8,389 nt of DNA from JAMOQA01 sp964582785 (GTDB lineage: Bacteria > Acidobacteriota > Polarisedimenticolia > J045): the NCBI GenBank assembly GCA_964582785.1, contig CAZOTT010000113.1:1-8389 (forward strand). Reading direction: 5' to 3'. The notes below the pieces were generated by a model that was not told where the DNA came from, did not search any database, and saw nothing but the letters and a program-made list of their open reading frames with translations. Each line of letters starts with the position of its first letter. Within the stretch, counting starts at the first letter, position 1. Below are positions 1 through 6,687 of the stretch, piece by piece. Position numbers and translations under genes: made by a program.

Positions 1-2
1 GC

Positions 3-1343
3 ATGGCCGCGAGCCGGTACCGCTACCTGGAACGCCCGGGGAAGGGGGCCCGCCGGGACCGGCGCCCCTCCCACCTGCGCTGGCAAGGGTACCGGGGCCG
101 CTGGGAATGCGAGCTGGTCGCCTGGACCCCCCTCGAGGCCGGCGGGATCGCGGACGTCCTGGACGGGACCCTGGAAACCGTGGTCGGCTCCGCGAAGAAG
201 CAGCGGCCCTCCCGGGGCCGGAAGCCGGGAGACGAGTTCAAGCCCTTCCACGTGGACCCGGTCCGGGTCCCCGGGACGAGCCTGAAGGGGATGATCCGGG
301 CCCTCGCGGAGTTCGCGGAGGCGGGCTGCTACCGGGTTGGCAAAGACGTGCTCGGGAAGTGGGCAGCCTGCGATGGCCTGGGCGACCAGGTTTGCGCCTG
401 CTGCGACATGTTCGGCCTGGTTGCCGGTGGCGACTCCGGGAACGGCATCCGGGCCCTCCGGGGGAAGGTCCGGATCGGGGACGCGACCCTCGTCGGCGAT
501 TCCCGGAAGGCCCGGATGAACCCCCTGCGGGCCAACCGCTACCCCCCCCGCAGGCGGCGGTCCATCCCCGGCCGGGCCCCCCAGAAGTTCTTCCTCCACG
601 AGGAGTGGGACGACCGGGCATGGGCGGGCCGGAGGGGCAACGCCGAGTTCTACCCGGTGCGCCCCGGGTCCCGCTTCCGGTTCACGGTGACCTTCGAGTC
701 GCTGGACGCCCGGGAGCTGGCCCTCCTGGACTGGTGCCTCTTCCTCCAGCCCGGTCTCCTGCACAAGCTCGGCAAGGGAAAGGCGATCGGCCTGGGCAGC
801 GTGGGGATCCGGCCCCTGCGCCAGGAGCTGGAGCGGGTGGACGGGGCCTGGCGCCCGGGCGGGGAGCCGGGCCGCTGGGAAGCGCCCCCGGAGGAAGCTG
901 TCCTCCGGGACCACGCGGACGAACGGCTCCCGGACGAGGTCCTCGCGGAGCGCCGGAAGATCGTGGAGTTGAACGACCTTCGGGACCTGCGGGAGGTGAT
1001 GCGGTGGCCCGGCGTGGCAGGGTTCGAGCCGATCCCGTTCCCCGCGGCAGCGACCCCGGGCCCGAGGGGGCCGGACGGGCCACCCATCACCCGGCGAGAA
1101 CGCTGGATCCGGGAAGCAAGGATCGTCTACCGGCCCCAGACACAGACCTTCGAGGCGACGGTGGGAGAGGCAAAGTGCGTGGCAGGCCCGGAGGTCGCAC
1201 AGCCCTTCTATAAGGGACTCTCGAAGAAGAAACAGAAGCAGGCGAAGGGGGAGGGCGTTCCCGCGGACATCCGGGTTCGCGACGAGGGAAACAAGCACGA
1301 GATCCTGGAGATCCGGCCCCCGGGGGAGGGCGGGGACCCGTGA
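3..1343 (+). CDS. RAMP-superfamily (Cas7-group) CRISPR protein with C-terminal extension
   Basis: This is probably a crRNA-binding backbone or tail subunit of a type III-like effector complex. The first RAMP strand and turn (WECELVAWTPLEAGG) lies near residues 34-48. VPGTSLKGMIRAL at 89-101 is the conserved loop and helix that follows. A cysteine-rich CDMFG segment, with Cys123, 131, 133 and 134 before Phe137-Gly138, matches the C-x-x-C-x-x-FG signature of many Cas7-like RAMPs. The glycine-rich loop HKLGKGKAIGLGSVG is at 254-268. The RAMP core therefore ends near residue 275. About 170 further residues follow: a charged linker, then a Lys/Arg-rich, strand-rich segment at about 365-440 with an unassigned fold. 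At 446 residues it is longer than a single-RAMP protein such as Csm3 or Cmr4. The ATG is two bases into the window, so the true start may lie upstream. An intrinsic terminator follows 61 bases after the stop. The RAMP assignment is firm; the subtype (Csm, Cmr or a TIGR03986-like protein) is not resolved. Confidence 0.85.
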   Translation: MAASRYRYLERPGKGARRDRRPSHLRWQGYRGRWECELVAWTPLEAGGIADVLDGTLETVVGSAKKQRPSRGRKPGDEFKPFHVDPVRVPGTSLKGMIRALAEFAEAGCYRVGKDVLGKWAACDGLGDQVCACCDMFGLVAGGDSGNGIRALRGKVRIGDATLVGDSRKARMNPLRANRYPPRRRRSIPGRAPQKFFLHEEWDDRAWAGRRGNAEFYPVRPGSRFRFTVTFESLDARELALLDWCLFLQPGLLHKLGKGKAIGLGSVGIRPLRQELERVDGAWRPGGEPGRWEAPPEEAVLRDHADERLPDEVLAERRKIVELNDLRDLREVMRWPGVAGFEPIPFPAAATPGPRGPDGPPITRRERWIREARIVYRPQTQTFEATVGEAKCVAGPEVAQPFYKGLSKKKQKQAKGEGVPADIRVRDEGNKHEILEIRPPGEGGDP

Positions 1344-1364
1344 CCGCCCCGTCCCCGGGGACCC

Positions 1365-1376
1365 GCTCTTTGACAA
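1365..1376 (+). promoter_or_regulatory. boxA-like antitermination motif
   Basis: The 12-mer GCTCTTTGACAA starts 22 bases after the RAMP stop codon. It differs at one position from the boxA core of rRNA leaders (GCTCTTTAACAA), where NusB/NusE bind nascent RNA. boxA elements are also known in the leaders of bacterial CRISPR arrays, where they protect the long untranslated RNA from Rho. The motif sits in a locally AT-richer patch of otherwise extremely GC-rich DNA, which makes chance less likely. It contains TTGACA (1370-1375), but no -10 element lies at the right distance. No array follows, so it may be a leader remnant or may act on readthrough into the downstream operon. This rests on motif matching only. 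Confidence 0.4.
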
Positions 1377-1404
1377 CGAGTCGATTCGAGAACACGGCGC
1401 CGGG

Positions 1405-1453
1405 ATCGGCGGCGCGGGGAGAAGGCCCGCGCCCCGCGCCGCCGATTCTTTTT
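1405..1453 (+). terminator. Rho-independent terminator after the RAMP gene
   Basis: A perfect 15-bp stem is formed by ATCGGCGGCGCGGGG (1405-1419) and CCCCGCGCCGCCGAT (1432-1446), with a 12-nt loop (1420-1431). The stem is followed at once by TCTTTTT (1447-1453). The T-tract lies on the + strand only, so it would stop rightward transcription coming from the RAMP gene. It separates that gene from the CARF/helicase/nuclease/Cas6 operon and implies that the latter has its own promoter or depends on controlled readthrough. Confidence 0.85.
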
Positions 1454-1516
1454 CCCCGGGCGGGGGGCCGGTAACATCCGGGCAGCCCCGCGCGGGCCGG
1501 GGCGGAAGGAGCCGCG

Positions 1517-2677
1517 ATGATCGACTGGAAGGGACCCCTGCGGACCCGGCTGGAAGGGGAATTCCCGGCGGACCTCGAGGAAGCGGTCGGCGAGGCCCGG
1601 CAGCGGTGGGAGGAAATGCCGCCGGGCGAGGTGGCGGAACGCTTCTACCTGGAAGCCCTCTTCCCCCTGGCGTGCGAGCGGATGCGGCAGGCAGGCGCCG
1701 GCCGCGGCCCCTTCGAGCTGGCGTTCGTCCCGGTCGGGACCCAGCCCTTCTCCCCCCTTCTCGCCGCCCTGGCGAGCCCCGCGCGGACGACCGTCCTGGT
1801 GCACACGGAGCAGACGCGGCAGGAGGCGGGGGTCGTGCGGGAGTCCCTGTCCGGGGAGCGGGACGAGATCCTGCTCCGGACGATGGGCGGGGGCACCGAC
1901 GTGGAGCGGGCCGTGCGAATCGTCGAGGGGGAGTACGCCGCCGCCGGGTTCCCCGATCCCCTCGCCGTGGTGGTCGACCTCACGGGGGGGCGCAAGGCGA
2001 TGTCGGCCGCCCTCGGGTCGATCGCCTCCCTCCGGGGTTTCCGCCTCGCCTACATCGAGGGGCAGGCCTCGCGGGTCCACCGGGGTTTCGTTTCCGGGGA
2101 GCGGTTCGTGGAACTTCCCCGGGTGGACGACCTGGTGGGCGCCGGCGGGCGACGGGTGGCGGTGGCGCTCCTGGAAGCGGGGGCCTGGACGGAGGCGGCG
2201 GCACGGTTCCGCGAGCTCCTCCGGTCCTCGGGGGCGGGGGCCGCGGACGCGTGCCTCGCGGCGGCCGCCCGGGGCTGGGCCGCCTGGGAAGAGGGGGCCT
2301 GGCAGCGGGCCGCCTCGTCCTTCCGGAAAGCTGCCCGGGAGCTGCCGGGCACCCCCGCCGCGGAGTGGCTGGAGACCCTGGCCGGCCTGGCCCGGCGGGC
2401 CGCCACGGGCCCGGCGGCGCTCCGGCGCTGGCTGGCGGCGGGGGTTGCCCTGGACGCGCTGGCCCGCCGCCGGCCCCTGCTGGCCGGGGCCGCGGCCGCG
2501 GCAGGCCGGCTTCCCCGGGCCGCCAGGACCCCGGAAGGGTTGCGTGCCGCCTGGCGCGAGACCCCGGGTCCCGGGGAACTGGGCCTTTCCCGCACCGTGG
2601 CCCGGAACGCCGGCCGGCCCGGCCGGGCCGTCGCGGAACTGGTCCGGCGGCTGGGGCCGGCGGCCGGGGCCCGGTAA
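1517..2677 (+). CDS. CARF-domain protein, Cas02710/Csx-like, without HEPN domain
   Basis: This is a predicted cyclic-oligoadenylate sensor of type III CRISPR signalling. The CARF Rossmann core runs from about residue 67 to 195. The first strand and ligand loop is AFVPVGTQPFSP (69-80). The second signature strand is VVVDLTGGRKAMS (151-163), followed by another strand ending YIEG. The arrangement resembles the TIGR02710/Cas02710 family. After about residue 205 come two TPR-like helical hairpins (LLEAGAWTEAAARFRELL and AAWEEGAWQRAASSFRKAA), as in that family. The protein then ends in an Ala/Arg/Gly/Pro-rich tail where family members usually continue into a HEPN RNase domain. Only two histidines exist (His96, His188). 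His96 lies inside the CARF core and neither sits in a helical HEPN context. AAGGAG at 1506-1511, five bases before the ATG, supports the start. The stop TAA overlaps the next ATG by one base (TAATG). It may be a stand-alone sensor, a ring nuclease or a partner of the helicase. Confidence 0.82.
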   Translation: MIDWKGPLRTRLEGEFPADLEEAVGEARQRWEEMPPGEVAERFYLEALFPLACERMRQAGAGRGPFELAFVPVGTQPFSPLLAALASPARTTVLVHTEQTRQEAGVVRESLSGERDEILLRTMGGGTDVERAVRIVEGEYAAAGFPDPLAVVVDLTGGRKAMSAALGSIASLRGFRLAYIEGQASRVHRGFVSGERFVELPRVDDLVGAGGRRVAVALLEAGAWTEAAARFRELLRSSGAGAADACLAAAARGWAAWEEGAWQRAASSFRKAARELPGTPAAEWLETLAGLARRAATGPAALRRWLAAGVALDALARRRPLLAGAAAAAGRLPRAARTPEGLRAAWRETPGPGELGLSRTVARNAGRPGRAVAELVRRLGPAAGAR

Positions 2678-4629
2678 TGCTCCGTGCGCGAAGGGGAGTC
2701 GTTTTCGCCCGGGGGACGGTGCCGGTGACCCCCCGCACCCTCCGGGAGGCGATCCGGGCGGAGCGCCGGGACGCTTCCCGGGTGAGGGGGGTGGTGACCC
2801 GGGCGATCCGCCTCGAGCACCCGTACCACGAGGTGCGTTACGATCCGGCCCGCCTCCGGGGGCCGCGGGGCGAACCGGTGGAGATCGACCAGGGGTTCGA
2901 GGGAAGCCTCTTCTTCCTGGCCGACGGCGAGGTCGCCGGGGTGGTCCTCCTGGTGGACGACGGAGAAACGACCCTCACCGTCCGCCTGGGGCGCGGCGAC
3001 CGGGTCCCCCCGGCGGCGGCCTTCACCCTCTGGCCGGTCAACTGGCTCGACGACCTGCATTCCTGGGCGGAGAACCTCTCCGAGCTGCCCCCGTTCTTCG
3101 CCGACCTTCCCGCCGCGCTGTCCGGCGGCGCGCGGGAGGACGGTCTCGACCCCGTCACGCCCGGGCTCCGGCCGGGCCAGGCCGAGGCGGTCGCGGGGGC
3201 CGCCCGGACAGCACTGCTCCTCTGGGGTCCCCCGGGGACCGGCAAGACCCACACCCTCGGAGCGATCGCCGCGTCCCTCCGGGCCCGCGGCGAGACACTC
3301 CTCGGAATCTCCGTCACGAACGTGGCCGTGGACCGGCTGGCGCTGGCGATCGACGACGCGTGCACCGCGGCGGGAAGCAGGCTGGCGCCCGGGGAGCTGA
3401 TCCGCGCGGGCCGCCCGCGGGAACGGGCCCTCGCGGAGGATCCCGGCCGGCGTCACCTGCTCCGCTGGAGCGAGGTGCTCGAGGAGTTCGCGGACCGGCG
3501 GGAGAGGATCCGCCGGAAGCTGGTCGCGATCGACGAGACCCTGCGGCGCCAGGCGGGGAACCTGGACGAGGAGGTGGTCCGCGGGCTCAAGGCGGAGCGG
3601 GCCGCCCTGGTCGACGAGCGGATGAAGCTGGACGCGGAACGGGCCGCCGTGCTGAAGAAGCTGGCGGAGAACGCGCGCATCGTTGTCACCACGGCGGCGT
3701 CCTGGGTGATGAACCGGACGCTCCACGAGAAGAAGGTCTCCCGGTTGCTCGTCGACGAGGCCTCGATGGTGCCCCTCGCCGCGGTCTGCCGCCTGCTCCA
3801 CCAGGACCTGGAGGGAGCGGTCTTCGCCGGGGATTTCCGCCAGCTTCCCCCGATCGCCCGGGCGGGGAGCCGCTCGCGAGAGGCCGCCGCCTGGTTCGGG
3901 CAGGGGATCTTCGAGCACCTCGAGGTGGACCGGGAGCGGGTCCGCCGCCGGCTGAAGCGGGGGGGCGCCCTCGTCATGCTGACCGAGCAGGGCCGGATGA
4001 ACGACGAGATCTGCCGGGTCGTGTCCGAGACCTTCTACGACGGGTCCCTGGTCACGGTGGGCAATCCCCCGCGGCCCCCTGCCGGGCGGCCGGTCCCGGC
4101 CGCGGCGCTCGTCGTGGTCGACCCGGCGCGGGCTTCCCTGCCGCACGGGGCGCGGGCGACCTCGAGAGCCCCGGACCGGCGGGGTACCTCCTGGACCTGG
4201 GACCGGACCGCCGCCCTGGCCCGGCACCTGGTGGAACGCCTGCTCGCCATGGACTCCCGCTGGCCGGACCGGGTGATCGTCGTCAGTCCCTACCGGGCCC
4301 AGGCGCGCCTGCTGGAGCGGCTGCTGTCGCCCCTCGACCCGGACCGGGTCAAGGCGGGGACGATCCACGGGATGCAGGGGGACGAGGCGGACATCGTCAT
4401 CTTCGACCCGGTACGACCGGCAGGATGGTTCCTCCTGGAGGGTTCCTCGGCGCTGCGGCTGGTCAACGTCGCCATCAGCCGGGCCCGGGGCCAGGTGTTC
4501 CTCCTGGGAAGGCCAGCCTCCCTGGCGGACAACCCCTACCTGGAGCGGTTCGTGGAGAAAGCGGTCGAGTGGATCCCGGACTGGGAGGAGATGGACCTGT
4601 TCCGGGCCGGGAGGAGGGGAACCCGGTGA
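2677..4629 (+). CDS. Upf1/COG1112-like superfamily 1 helicase
   Basis: This is a 650-residue ATP-dependent RNA or DNA helicase/translocase. An N-terminal strand-rich region (about 1-150) resembles the beta-barrel accessory domain of Upf1/IGHMBP2-type SF1B helicases. The motor motifs are complete: Walker A GPPGTGKT at 184-191 (Lys190), Walker B DEAS at 360-363, motif III GDFRQLPP at 385-392, motif IV-like TEQGRMND at 436-443, motif V GTIHGMQGDE at 561-570, and motif VI NVAISRARG at 597-605 with Arg602/Arg604. Residues about 265-335, between Walker A and Walker B, form a long charged heptad-like helix, probably a coiled-coil insertion in the position of the 1B stalk. The ATG is set by the TAATG overlap with the CARF gene and has no strong Shine-Dalgarno sequence, so coupled translation is likely. 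A longer open frame upstream is only an overlap with the CARF gene. The gene lies between two CARF genes, implying a role in type III immunity. Which nucleic acid it unwinds cannot be read from sequence. Mokosh MkoA is a COG1112-related defence helicase. Confidence 0.88.
   Translation: MLRARRGVVFARGTVPVTPRTLREAIRAERRDASRVRGVVTRAIRLEHPYHEVRYDPARLRGPRGEPVEIDQGFEGSLFFLADGEVAGVVLLVDDGETTLTVRLGRGDRVPPAAAFTLWPVNWLDDLHSWAENLSELPPFFADLPAALSGGAREDGLDPVTPGLRPGQAEAVAGAARTALLLWGPPGTGKTHTLGAIAASLRARGETLLGISVTNVAVDRLALAIDDACTAAGSRLAPGELIRAGRPRERALAEDPGRRHLLRWSEVLEEFADRRERIRRKLVAIDETLRRQAGNLDEEVVRGLKAERAALVDERMKLDAERAAVLKKLAENARIVVTTAASWVMNRTLHEKKVSRLLVDEASMVPLAAVCRLLHQDLEGAVFAGDFRQLPPIARAGSRSREAAAWFGQGIFEHLEVDRERVRRRLKRGGALVMLTEQGRMNDEICRVVSETFYDGSLVTVGNPPRPPAGRPVPAAALVVVDPARASLPHGARATSRAPDRRGTSWTWDRTAALARHLVERLLAMDSRWPDRVIVVSPYRAQARLLERLLSPLDPDRVKAGTIHGMQGDEADIVIFDPVRPAGWFLLEGSSALRLVNVAISRARGQVFLLGRPASLADNPYLERFVEKAVEWIPDWEEMDLFRAGRRGTR
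4611..4617 (+). promoter_or_regulatory. Shine-Dalgarno site for the Card1-like gene
   Basis: GAGGAGG lies inside the last codons of the helicase gene, with 8 bases before the GTG at 4626. It supports this GTG as the true start and indicates efficient initiation on top of coupling through the GTGA overlap. Confidence 0.75.
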
Positions 4630-5717
4630 ACCGGCGGGGACTCGTGCTCCTCGTCTCCGCCCAGGCGGTGCCGAACATCCAGGCGCTCCTGGCCCTGCGG
4701 CCGGACCGGGCCGTGGTCCTCGTCACGCCGGAGATGGCGGGGCGGAACGACCGGTGGCTGATCCGCGCCGCGGCCCGGGCGGAGGCGACACCGCCGGAGG
4801 GCTTCCACGCGGTCCGGATCCCGCGGGCCGACCTCCCCGGTCCCACGGAGGAAGCCCTGGCGAGGATCTTCTCCCGGAATCCCGGCTGGTCCTGGGACGT
4901 GCTCCTCAACGGGGGCACGAAGCCGATGGCCCTCGGGGCGTTCACGGCGGCGCGGGCAGCGGGGGCACGGTGCCTCTACGCGGACCTCTCCCGTCCGGGC
5001 GAGATACTGGACCTGGCGGGGGGAGAGCCCGTGCCGCTCCGGGGACCGCTTCCCCTCGGCGTGTTCCTCGCCGCCCACGGGTTCGAGGTGGAGGGGACGG
5101 CGGAGGACGACACGCGGCGGGAGCGGGCCCTGGCCTACCACCTGGCGCGGTGCGCCACCACGCCTCCCTACGACGACACCCGGCAGGCCCTGCGCCCGGA
5201 AGTCCCCCCCGAGGTGGCCCGGATCCTGGAGGAGAAGGTTCCCGGCTTGGCCGCGGGGAACATCGTGGACCAGCGGTGGAGGAACTTCCTGGCGGGGGGG
5301 TGGCTCGAGGTCTTCCTCTGCATGGTCCTGGAGCGGACGGCCGGCCAACTGGGCCTGCGGGACGTGGTACGCGGCCTGCGGATCGTGGACGGGAGAGGGG
5401 CCGTGCGGAACGAGATCGACGTGGCGGCGATGGGCCTCCACGGGCTCGTCGCGTTCGAGGCGAAGACGGGCGGTCGGCTCGGGGAGGATGCCGTGTACAA
5501 GTTCGCCACGGTGCTCCGGCAACTGAGGGCCCTCGCGGTGCACGGGGTCATGGTGATCGCGGGGGCCGGGATGGAGGCCGCCGGGGAGGCGTTCCGCAGC
5601 CGGGCGGAACTCCTGGGGATCCGGGTCGTGGACGGCCGGGACGTCGAGTTCCTGGCGGATCACCAGGACCCGGCGACGGTGGCCGGCCGCCTCGGTCTCG
5701 GGGGGGTGGTTCCGTGA
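4626..5717 (+). CDS. Card1/Can2-like CARF plus PD-(D/E)XK nuclease (DUF1887 type)
   Basis: This is a predicted cyclic-oligoadenylate-activated nuclease. Characterised Card1 and Can proteins cut single-stranded or supercoiled DNA, and some cut RNA, when their CARF dimer binds cOA. At 363 residues the length matches Card1. The N-terminal CARF domain shows GLVLLVSAQAVPNIQALL at about residues 5-22, typical of DUF1887, then the ligand motif VLLNGGTKPMALGAF with Asn95-Gly-Gly-Thr-Lys99. The C-terminal nuclease domain has FLAGGWLEVFLC (Glu228) in its first helix. The catalytic core NEIDV...FEAKTG follows, with Asp265, Glu278 and Lys280 in the expected D-x12-E-x-K spacing. All predicted catalytic residues are present. 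The GTG start overlaps the helicase stop (GTGA), and its own stop overlaps the Cas6 GTG in the same way, so it is the third gene of a tightly coupled operon. The family is clear. DNA versus RNA preference and the ring size of the activator (cA4 or cA6) are unknown. Confidence 0.9.
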   Translation: MNRRGLVLLVSAQAVPNIQALLALRPDRAVVLVTPEMAGRNDRWLIRAAARAEATPPEGFHAVRIPRADLPGPTEEALARIFSRNPGWSWDVLLNGGTKPMALGAFTAARAAGARCLYADLSRPGEILDLAGGEPVPLRGPLPLGVFLAAHGFEVEGTAEDDTRRERALAYHLARCATTPPYDDTRQALRPEVPPEVARILEEKVPGLAAGNIVDQRWRNFLAGGWLEVFLCMVLERTAGQLGLRDVVRGLRIVDGRGAVRNEIDVAAMGLHGLVAFEAKTGGRLGEDAVYKFATVLRQLRALAVHGVMVIAGAGMEAAGEAFRSRAELLGIRVVDGRDVEFLADHQDPATVAGRLGLGGVVP

Positions 5718-6622
5718 CCGGCGCCGGACCGGTGGTGGCCTCCTACCGGGACGCCCTGGAGCACCTTCCCCTGGCGGAGCTCGTCCTGGAGCTCGAGCTC
5801 GAGGACGTCCTGGCCGTCCCGTTCCCCGGCGCCTTCCTCCGGGGCGTGCTCGGGAACCGGCTCCGCCGCGGCTGCCCGTCGCGGTCCCGGGACGGGCGGT
5901 GCCGGCCGGGGACCTGCGCCTGGTGCGACCTGTTCTCCCCCGTCGCCTCGCCCGGGAGGGAAGAACACTGGAGCGGGGACCTGCGCACGATCCCCGTCCC
6001 CTACGCGGTCCGTTCCACGGGGGAAGAGTGGCAGGGGGGGAGGGTCGGCATCCTCCTCCTCGGCCGCGCCACGGCGCACGCGGCGCGGGTGGTGGACGCG
6101 TTCCGGGAGGCGGGGGAACGCGGGCTCGGCAGGTCCCGGGTCCGTGCCATCCTCCTCGAGGCCTGTTCCCGCGTCACGGCCGCCGGGCGGGAAGTGGCCC
6201 GTGCCGAGGCGGAGGCGGGGGACAGGCCGGTGCTGTTCCGGGCCCTTTCCCCCCTGCGTCTCAAGGAAGGGGGGCGGTGGAGCCGGCACCCTTCCCCCCG
6301 CCTGCTGGCCGTTGCCGCCGCCCGGAGGGCGTCCGCCCTCTGCTTCCACCACGGCGCGGGGGAGGCCCTGCCGCCCCCGGGCCGGGAATGGCTGTCCGCG
6401 CTGGAAGGGGTGGCCCCGGCGAGGGAAGACTGGACCTGGCAGGAGGGGACCCGGTGGTCCGCCCGGCAGCGCCGCCGGTACCCGGTGGGCGGCGTGCTGG
6501 GCGAGATGGAGCTGTCCGACCCGGACCCCGCCCTGCGCTTCTTCCTGGCGGTGGCTGCCGTCCTCGGCGTCGGGAAGGGGACCGCCTACGGCCTCGGCCG
6601 CTGCTCTCTCGAACGGCCCTGA
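5714..6622 (+). CDS. cas6: Cas6 pre-crRNA processing endoribonuclease
   Basis: Cas6 cleaves CRISPR repeat RNA to make crRNA. The 302-residue protein has the layout of PF10040-type Cas6. The N-terminal RAMP fold shows PFPGAFLRGVLGNRLRR at 36-52, followed by a four-cysteine group (Cys54, 63, 68, 71) ending CAWCDLF, a common variant in this family and a possible metal site. The C-terminal signature is RWSARQRRRYPVGGVLGE, then the glycine-rich loop GVGKGTAYGLGR (285-296) just before the C-terminus. In many relatives the loop begins with His (HxGKGT); here that place is Gly285. Several other histidines are present, so the catalytic residue cannot be assigned by eye. The GTG start comes from the GTGA overlap with the nuclease gene. 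A G-run just upstream is a weak ribosome site and translation is probably coupled. Cas6 being last in the operon implies that an array exists elsewhere in the genome, since none lies in this window. Confidence 0.9.
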   Translation: MTGAGPVVASYRDALEHLPLAELVLELELEDVLAVPFPGAFLRGVLGNRLRRGCPSRSRDGRCRPGTCAWCDLFSPVASPGREEHWSGDLRTIPVPYAVRSTGEEWQGGRVGILLLGRATAHAARVVDAFREAGERGLGRSRVRAILLEACSRVTAAGREVARAEAEAGDRPVLFRALSPLRLKEGGRWSRHPSPRLLAVAAARRASALCFHHGAGEALPPPGREWLSALEGVAPAREDWTWQEGTRWSARQRRRYPVGGVLGEMELSDPDPALRFFLAVAAVLGVGKGTAYGLGRCSLERP

Positions 6623-6661
6623 TCGTCCCCCTTGCCCGCCCAGCCGGGCCGGACGATCTTT
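6621..6661 (+). terminator. Inverted repeat between cas6 and primase, possible weak terminator or attenuator
   Basis: GATCGTCC (6621-6628, starting inside the cas6 stop codon) and GGACGATC (6651-6658) form a perfect 8-bp stem. A nested 5-bp stem, GCCCG/CGGGC (6634-6638 with 6645-6649), lies in its loop. Only three T residues follow (6659-6661), so it is not a standard strong terminator. It may attenuate transcription into the primase gene, stabilise the cas6 mRNA end or bind a protein. Confidence 0.35.
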
Positions 6662-6687
6662 GCCGGGGGAAGGGTGCGGAGATCGCC

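Noticed and set aside
1370..1398. TTGACA as a sigma-70 -35 element
   Set aside because: The sequence 17 bases later (CACGGC) is not a -10 box, and any transcript would meet the terminator at once. The boxA reading explains more of the motif.
1449..1477. TAACAT (1472-1477) as a -10 box for the CARF operon
   Set aside because: The correctly spaced -35 would fall in the terminator T-tract and does not match well, so it is too weak to annotate.
1487..1496. Perfect palindrome CCCGCGCGGG upstream of the CARF gene as an operator
   Set aside because: Short GC palindromes are expected by chance at this composition, and there is no second copy or other support.
1784..1804. R-x5-H (Arg90 to His96) in the CARF protein as a HEPN motif
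   Set aside because: It lies in a beta strand of the CARF core, not in a helical HEPN domain.
1606..2676. Possible longer N-terminus of the helicase reaching back to 1606
   Set aside because: The added residues are Gly/Pro/Arg-rich and fully overlap the CARF gene. The TAATG overlap gives a natural start at 2677.
2050..4368. Very long antisense open frame (over 700 codons) opposite the CARF and helicase genes
   Set aside because: Extreme GC content makes stop codons rare. The translation is Pro/Arg/Gly-rich with no motifs, while the opposite strand encodes complete helicase motifs.
5777..5800. Three GAGCTC copies in 24 bases of cas6
   Set aside because: They simply encode the Glu/Leu-alternating strand ELVLELELED of the RAMP fold and are not a repeat array.
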